Shown: piece by piece, positions 6,744-8,806 of the stretch
Layout of the letters: each line of letters opens with the position of its first letter
Numbering within the stretch: position 1 is the first letter of the stretch
NCBI GenBank assembly: GCA_013214275.1
Contig: JABSPP010000052.1
Coordinates: 1 to 8,806, forward strand
Origin: Flavobacteriaceae bacterium
GTDB lineage: Bacteria; Bacteroidota; Bacteroidia; Flavobacteriales; Flavobacteriaceae
Length of the DNA stretch: 8,806 nt
Direction: 5' to 3'
Made by a program: the position numbers and the translations under genes
The notes under the pieces: generated by a model
Seen by the model: the letters and a program-made list of their open reading frames with translations, nothing else
Database searches by the model: none
What the model was told of the DNA's origin: nothing

Positions 6744-6886
6744 TACTTTCTATATAAATACGCGGCTAAAATTAATAAAAAAAACGAATAAACAATTGCT
6801 TTACTGTAGTTTTGAGGAAATGTAAAATATGATACTCCCAAAATGTGAGTTTGAAAATTATAGACATAAAAATTCGTTAAATCCAT
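6743..6886 (-). CDS. Predicted 47-residue single-pass membrane protein, function unknown
   Basis: A small ORF fills most of the gap between the DUF6048 gene and the oxygenase. It starts ATG at 6886-6884, the only ATG after an in-frame TGA shortly upstream, and ends TAA at 6745-6743, sharing a base with the oxygenase ATG (TAATG). The product has an aromatic-rich N-terminal half (MDLTNFYVYNFQTHILG...) and a C-terminal hydrophobic helix at about 31-44 (IVYSFFLLILAAYL) followed by YRK, so it may insert with a positive tail on the cytoplasmic side. The stop-start coupling favours a real gene; the short length and lack of a recognised family count against it. No promoter match or ribosome-binding site stands out in the 57 bases upstream. 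Confidence 0.45.
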   Translation of the reverse strand: MDLTNFYVYNFQTHILGVSYFTFPQNYSKAIVYSFFLLILAAYLYRK

Positions 6887-6943
6887 AATAATGACACATC
6901 ACAACAAAAAAAGATTATTGAAGGTTGAGTGTAACACTAAAAG

Positions 6944-7675
6944 TTACTTTTTCCGAAAAGGAATCAAATAAGAAACAGTATAATTAAATCCAAATCCTGT
7001 TTGACTAATGTACACACGATTGAATCCTGGTGCAAAATGTGTTTTGAAGTTTGTGGGATCATCTACACTCATCATTATTTTATATGAGCCACTTATGCCC
7101 ACAAAAATATTATTGTAGATCTCTGCCTTTATCCCCACCATAATTTCAGTCCAATGTGCAGTGAGTCCATCCACTGTCTGTGGAATATCATTAGGGATTG
7201 AATCAAAAAACGTATTTCCAGAATTAATCGTATAACTATTTAAAGTTTGTTCGAACAATGCAAAACCGTAACGAAATCCCAGATAAACTTCATTGTTCAT
7301 ATCCAACCAGTTGTTGTATGAATTGTAATTCATTCCAAGACGAATGTACTGTCCTTTGGCAGTAGATTTGGTAAAGTCTTCGATGGTATTTTGTTTTTCC
7401 GTACCAATTTCTGCTGCAGCGTACCATTTTCTAGAAATGCGATAGTCACCAACAATTTCAAAACCACTGTAAAAATCTTGAATGAGACCTCTAATAGGTT
7501 TGCTAATATCCACCCCCAGTCGAAAACCATAATTAGTCTTGTAGGGAACAGGATCTTTATCCACCTCAATGGTGTCTTGCTTTACAATGAGATTGTTTTG
7601 TTGAGCATGTCCATCAACAAAGCATACCACCAATGCGAGACTAATGAAAAATTTGAATATGTGCTGCCGATTCAT
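6944..7675 (-). CDS. DUF6048 family protein, predicted exported outer-membrane beta-barrel type
   Basis: A 243-residue exported protein. The longer open frame begins at a TTG (7702), but the ATG at 7675 is preferred because it opens a standard signal peptide: MNRQHIFKFF, a hydrophobic core to about residue 20, and cleavage after GHA at residue 24. The mature protein shows alternating, aromatic- and glycine-rich strands (YGFRLGVDI, YIRLGMNYN, EVYLGFRYGFAL, IFVGISGSY, FGFNYTVSYLIPF), which suggests a small beta-barrel in the outer membrane. I recognise it as DUF6048, a Bacteroidota family without known function. Its first 35 bases overlap the end of the upstream DUF6452 lipoprotein gene in another frame, so the two are likely translated together and may form an envelope complex. 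Confidence 0.82.
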   Translation of the reverse strand: MNRQHIFKFFISLALVVCFVDGHAQQNNLIVKQDTIEVDKDPVPYKTNYGFRLGVDISKPIRGLIQDFYSGFEIVGDYRISRKWYAAAEIGTEKQNTIEDFTKSTAKGQYIRLGMNYNSYNNWLDMNNEVYLGFRYGFALFEQTLNSYTINSGNTFFDSIPNDIPQTVDGLTAHWTEIMVGIKAEIYNNIFVGISGSYKIMMSVDDPTNFKTHFAPGFNRVYISQTGFGFNYTVSYLIPFRKK

Positions 7676-8090
7676 CTTCAACGGTCGTTGTAAGTTGTTC
7701 AATATATTCTATCCAACTGTTGGTTGGAATTGCTAAAAGATTAGAAAATTCTGCCTTGTAACCGCAAGATCTAGAGACAAATATTTCATTCACAGTATAG
7801 TAAATCGTAATTTGATCTATCGCTGCCCCCGAACTAAAGTTATAAATGGTCTGCTCATTATTTACATCTAACGGAATTGCTATAGAGTCTAAAGTCTGGT
7901 TGACAACAATACTATCTCTACCCTCTGGCCAGATTGTTAAACCATCTGCAGCAAGTGTGTTGCTGGGATTGGTAACATCACAAAAGCGTAAAATTAGATT
8001 TGGAGTCACTTCCTCTATGCAGAAGTCGTCTTTCTCACATCCATTTGTAAGAAGAATGATGAGCGATAATACAATGCTGTATTTTTTCAT
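7641..8090 (-). CDS. DUF6452 family lipoprotein with a surface-export-like signal
   Basis: A 149-residue lipoprotein of unknown function, recognised as DUF6452, usually found beside rlmD and DUF6048 in flavobacteria (from memory). The open frame can be extended to a TTG at 8117, but the ATG at 8090 gives a clean lipoprotein signal: MKKYSIVLSLIILLTNGC, with lipidated Cys18. Residues after the cysteine are E-K-D-D, matching the K-(D/E)2 core of the lipoprotein export signal defined in Capnocytophaga, so it may be displayed on the cell surface. Further cysteines lie at about C24, in RFCDV and in SRSCGYK, and might form disulfides. The remaining sequence is beta-rich (DSIAIPLDVNNEQTIYNF). It ends AHIQIFH, 35 bases inside the DUF6048 gene. 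The gap to rlmD is 55 bases and contains a -7 element. Confidence 0.85.
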   Translation of the reverse strand: MKKYSIVLSLIILLTNGCEKDDFCIEEVTPNLILRFCDVTNPSNTLAADGLTIWPEGRDSIVVNQTLDSIAIPLDVNNEQTIYNFSSGAAIDQITIYYTVNEIFVSRSCGYKAEFSNLLAIPTNSWIEYIEQLTTTVEDESAAHIQIFH

Positions 8091-8114
8091 TTTTTTCAAG
8101 TGATGATGGAGTTT

Positions 8115-8122
8115 CAAAAGTA
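8115..8122 (-). promoter_or_regulatory. Candidate -7 promoter element for the DUF6452-DUF6048 genes
   Basis: On the minus strand 8122-8115 reads TACTTTTG, an exact match to the Bacteroidota TAnnTTTG element. It predicts a transcript start near 8109 and a leader of about 18 bases before the ATG at 8090. The TTG at 8117-8115 is part of the element, which argues against that codon as the gene start. No clear -33 TTG is found at 17-23 bases. Confidence 0.38.
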
Positions 8123-8145
8123 CAATAATTTTGATCGCATATATG

Positions 8146-8806
8146 TTATTCTTTTTCTAATAAAACGATTGTTTCAATATGAGCTGTATGAGGAAATTGA
8201 TCCACCAAGCTTAACTTGGGTACATGATACCCGTTTTTTGTCAGTTCTAAAAGATCTCTAGCTTGCGTAGCTGGGTTACAAGAGACATAAACAATACGTT
8301 TTGCATTCAGGTCAATAATTTTACGCAGAGTTTTAGGTGCAATCCCTGCGCGAGCAGGATCCAAGATGATTGTTTTAATTACATTTGTGTATTGAGGGCA
8401 TTGACCAAGAAACTTCCCTACATCAGCAGCATAAAATTCAAGCCCTTCAATTCCATTTCGTCGAGCATTTTCTCGTGCATCTTCGATAGCAGAAGGAACA
8501 ATATCTACTCCAACCACCCTTACTCCATTGCCTTTGGAGGCTAGGAGCTGTCCGATAGTTCCAGTCCCACAAAATAAATCCAATACAACAGAATGATCAA
8601 CAGCTTCTCTTTTTTCAAGAGCATACTCAATAACTTTTGAGTAAAGTTTCTCAGCAGATTTCGGATTCGTTTGAAAAAAACTTTTCATGCTAATTTCAAA
8701 GTTTAATCCCAATAGCTCTTCCACAATTTTATCCCTACCCGCTATCAATTCAAAACTTCCTGAAGTTGCAATAGTACGATCACCAGTCTCATCATTCGTC
8801 GTATGT
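8146..8806 (-). CDS. rlmD: 23S rRNA (uracil(1939)-C(5))-methyltransferase RlmD, 5' end missing
   Basis: S-adenosylmethionine-dependent RNA methyltransferase of the TrmA/RumA family that makes 5-methyluridine in 23S rRNA. About 219 C-terminal residues are visible and the frame continues past the right edge (codons from 8805 read HTTNDETGDR...), so the N-terminal TRAM domain and iron-sulfur cysteines are outside. Seen: the substrate-loop motif FEISMKSFFQTNP, the SAM-binding motif LDLFCGTGTIG, the acidic VVGVDIVPSAIEDA, ILDPARAG, the catalytic cysteine in YVSCNPATQARD, and the terminal FPHTAHIE motif, whose glutamate is the general base in RumA. It ends with TAA at 8146-8148. Assignment to RlmD rather than another TrmA paralogue rests on resemblance to flavobacterial RlmD and on the DUF6452/DUF6048 neighbours. 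Confidence 0.92.
   Translation of the reverse strand, partial: HTTNDETGDRTIATSGSFELIAGRDKIVEELLGLNFEISMKSFFQTNPKSAEKLYSKVIEYALEKREAVDHSVVLDLFCGTGTIGQLLASKGNGVRVVGVDIVPSAIEDARENARRNGIEGLEFYAADVGKFLGQCPQYTNVIKTIILDPARAGIAPKTLRKIIDLNAKRIVYVSCNPATQARDLLELTKNGYHVPKLSLVDQFPHTAHIETIVLLEKE

Noticed and set aside
6931..6947. Inverted repeat GTAAC/GTTAC after the DUF6048 gene as a terminator.
   Set aside because: The stem is five bases with an A/T-rich loop; a T7 run follows only after some 20 further bases.
7330..8103. Open frames at 7391-7693 and 7846-8103 (plus) and 7330-7569 (minus).
   Set aside because: All lie inside the DUF6048 and DUF6452 genes in other frames and show no family resemblance.
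8263..8544. Plus-strand open frame of 93 codons opposite rlmD.
   Set aside because: The opposite strand carries clear RlmD catalytic motifs through the whole stretch.
1759..8806. A possible uracil theme: ung, a uridine-phosphorylase-like gene and an rRNA uracil methyltransferase in one window.
   Set aside because: They act on DNA, free nucleosides and rRNA, lie in separate transcription units, and two are ordinary housekeeping genes.

Overview
The window is AT-rich bacterial DNA, most likely from a marine or freshwater member of the Flavobacteriia (Bacteroidota). The reasons are the gene families (DUF6452 lipoprotein, DUF6048, DUF1835, flavobacterial-type MutS2 and RlmD), the near absence of Shine-Dalgarno sequences, and three exact matches to the Bacteroidota -7 promoter element TAnnTTTG ahead of genes. 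Both ends cut through genes, so it may be a whole short contig. I see no rRNA, tRNA, CRISPR array, insertion sequence or phage gene.

Left part (1-2424): mutS2 (minus strand, 3' end missing) and ung (plus strand) are divergent, with in-frame ATG codons only 4 bases apart. An in-frame TTG start for mutS2 plus two opposed -7 elements between 1727 and 1751 suggest a compact divergent promoter. The outermost ~98 bases of the mutS2 frame stop looking like MutS2 and are richer in GC, which may be a chimeric contig end.

Middle and right (2425-8806): everything is on the minus strand. In order of transcription: rlmD (5' end missing), a DUF6452 lipoprotein, a DUF6048 outer-membrane-type protein, a 47-residue one-helix membrane protein (new call), a 2-oxoglutarate/Fe(II) oxygenase, an eIF1/SUI1-like factor, a DUF1835 protein, a uridine-phosphorylase-like enzyme, a cytosolic PBP2-fold protein of the Candida Ca3427 type, and a 55-residue lipoprotein (new call). 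Gaps are -35, 57, -1, 7, 54, 4, -8 and 20 bases from DUF6452 onward, so much of this may be one or two operons. The run ends facing ung, with a weak terminator-like hairpin near 2475-2500.

How they may work together: the DUF6452/DUF6048 pair looks like a cell-envelope module. The DUF1835, phosphorylase and PBP2-fold genes form the tightest block and are the best candidate for an undescribed system. The phosphorylase keeps residues matching the phosphate, ribose and uracil contacts of E. coli Udp, and its partner has a binding-protein fold but no export signal and no transporter genes nearby. This recalls the futalosine menaquinone pathway, where a nucleoside-phosphorylase-fold enzyme works with PBP2-fold enzymes. 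That link is inference only. The rest is ordinary housekeeping: DNA repair, rRNA methylation and translation.
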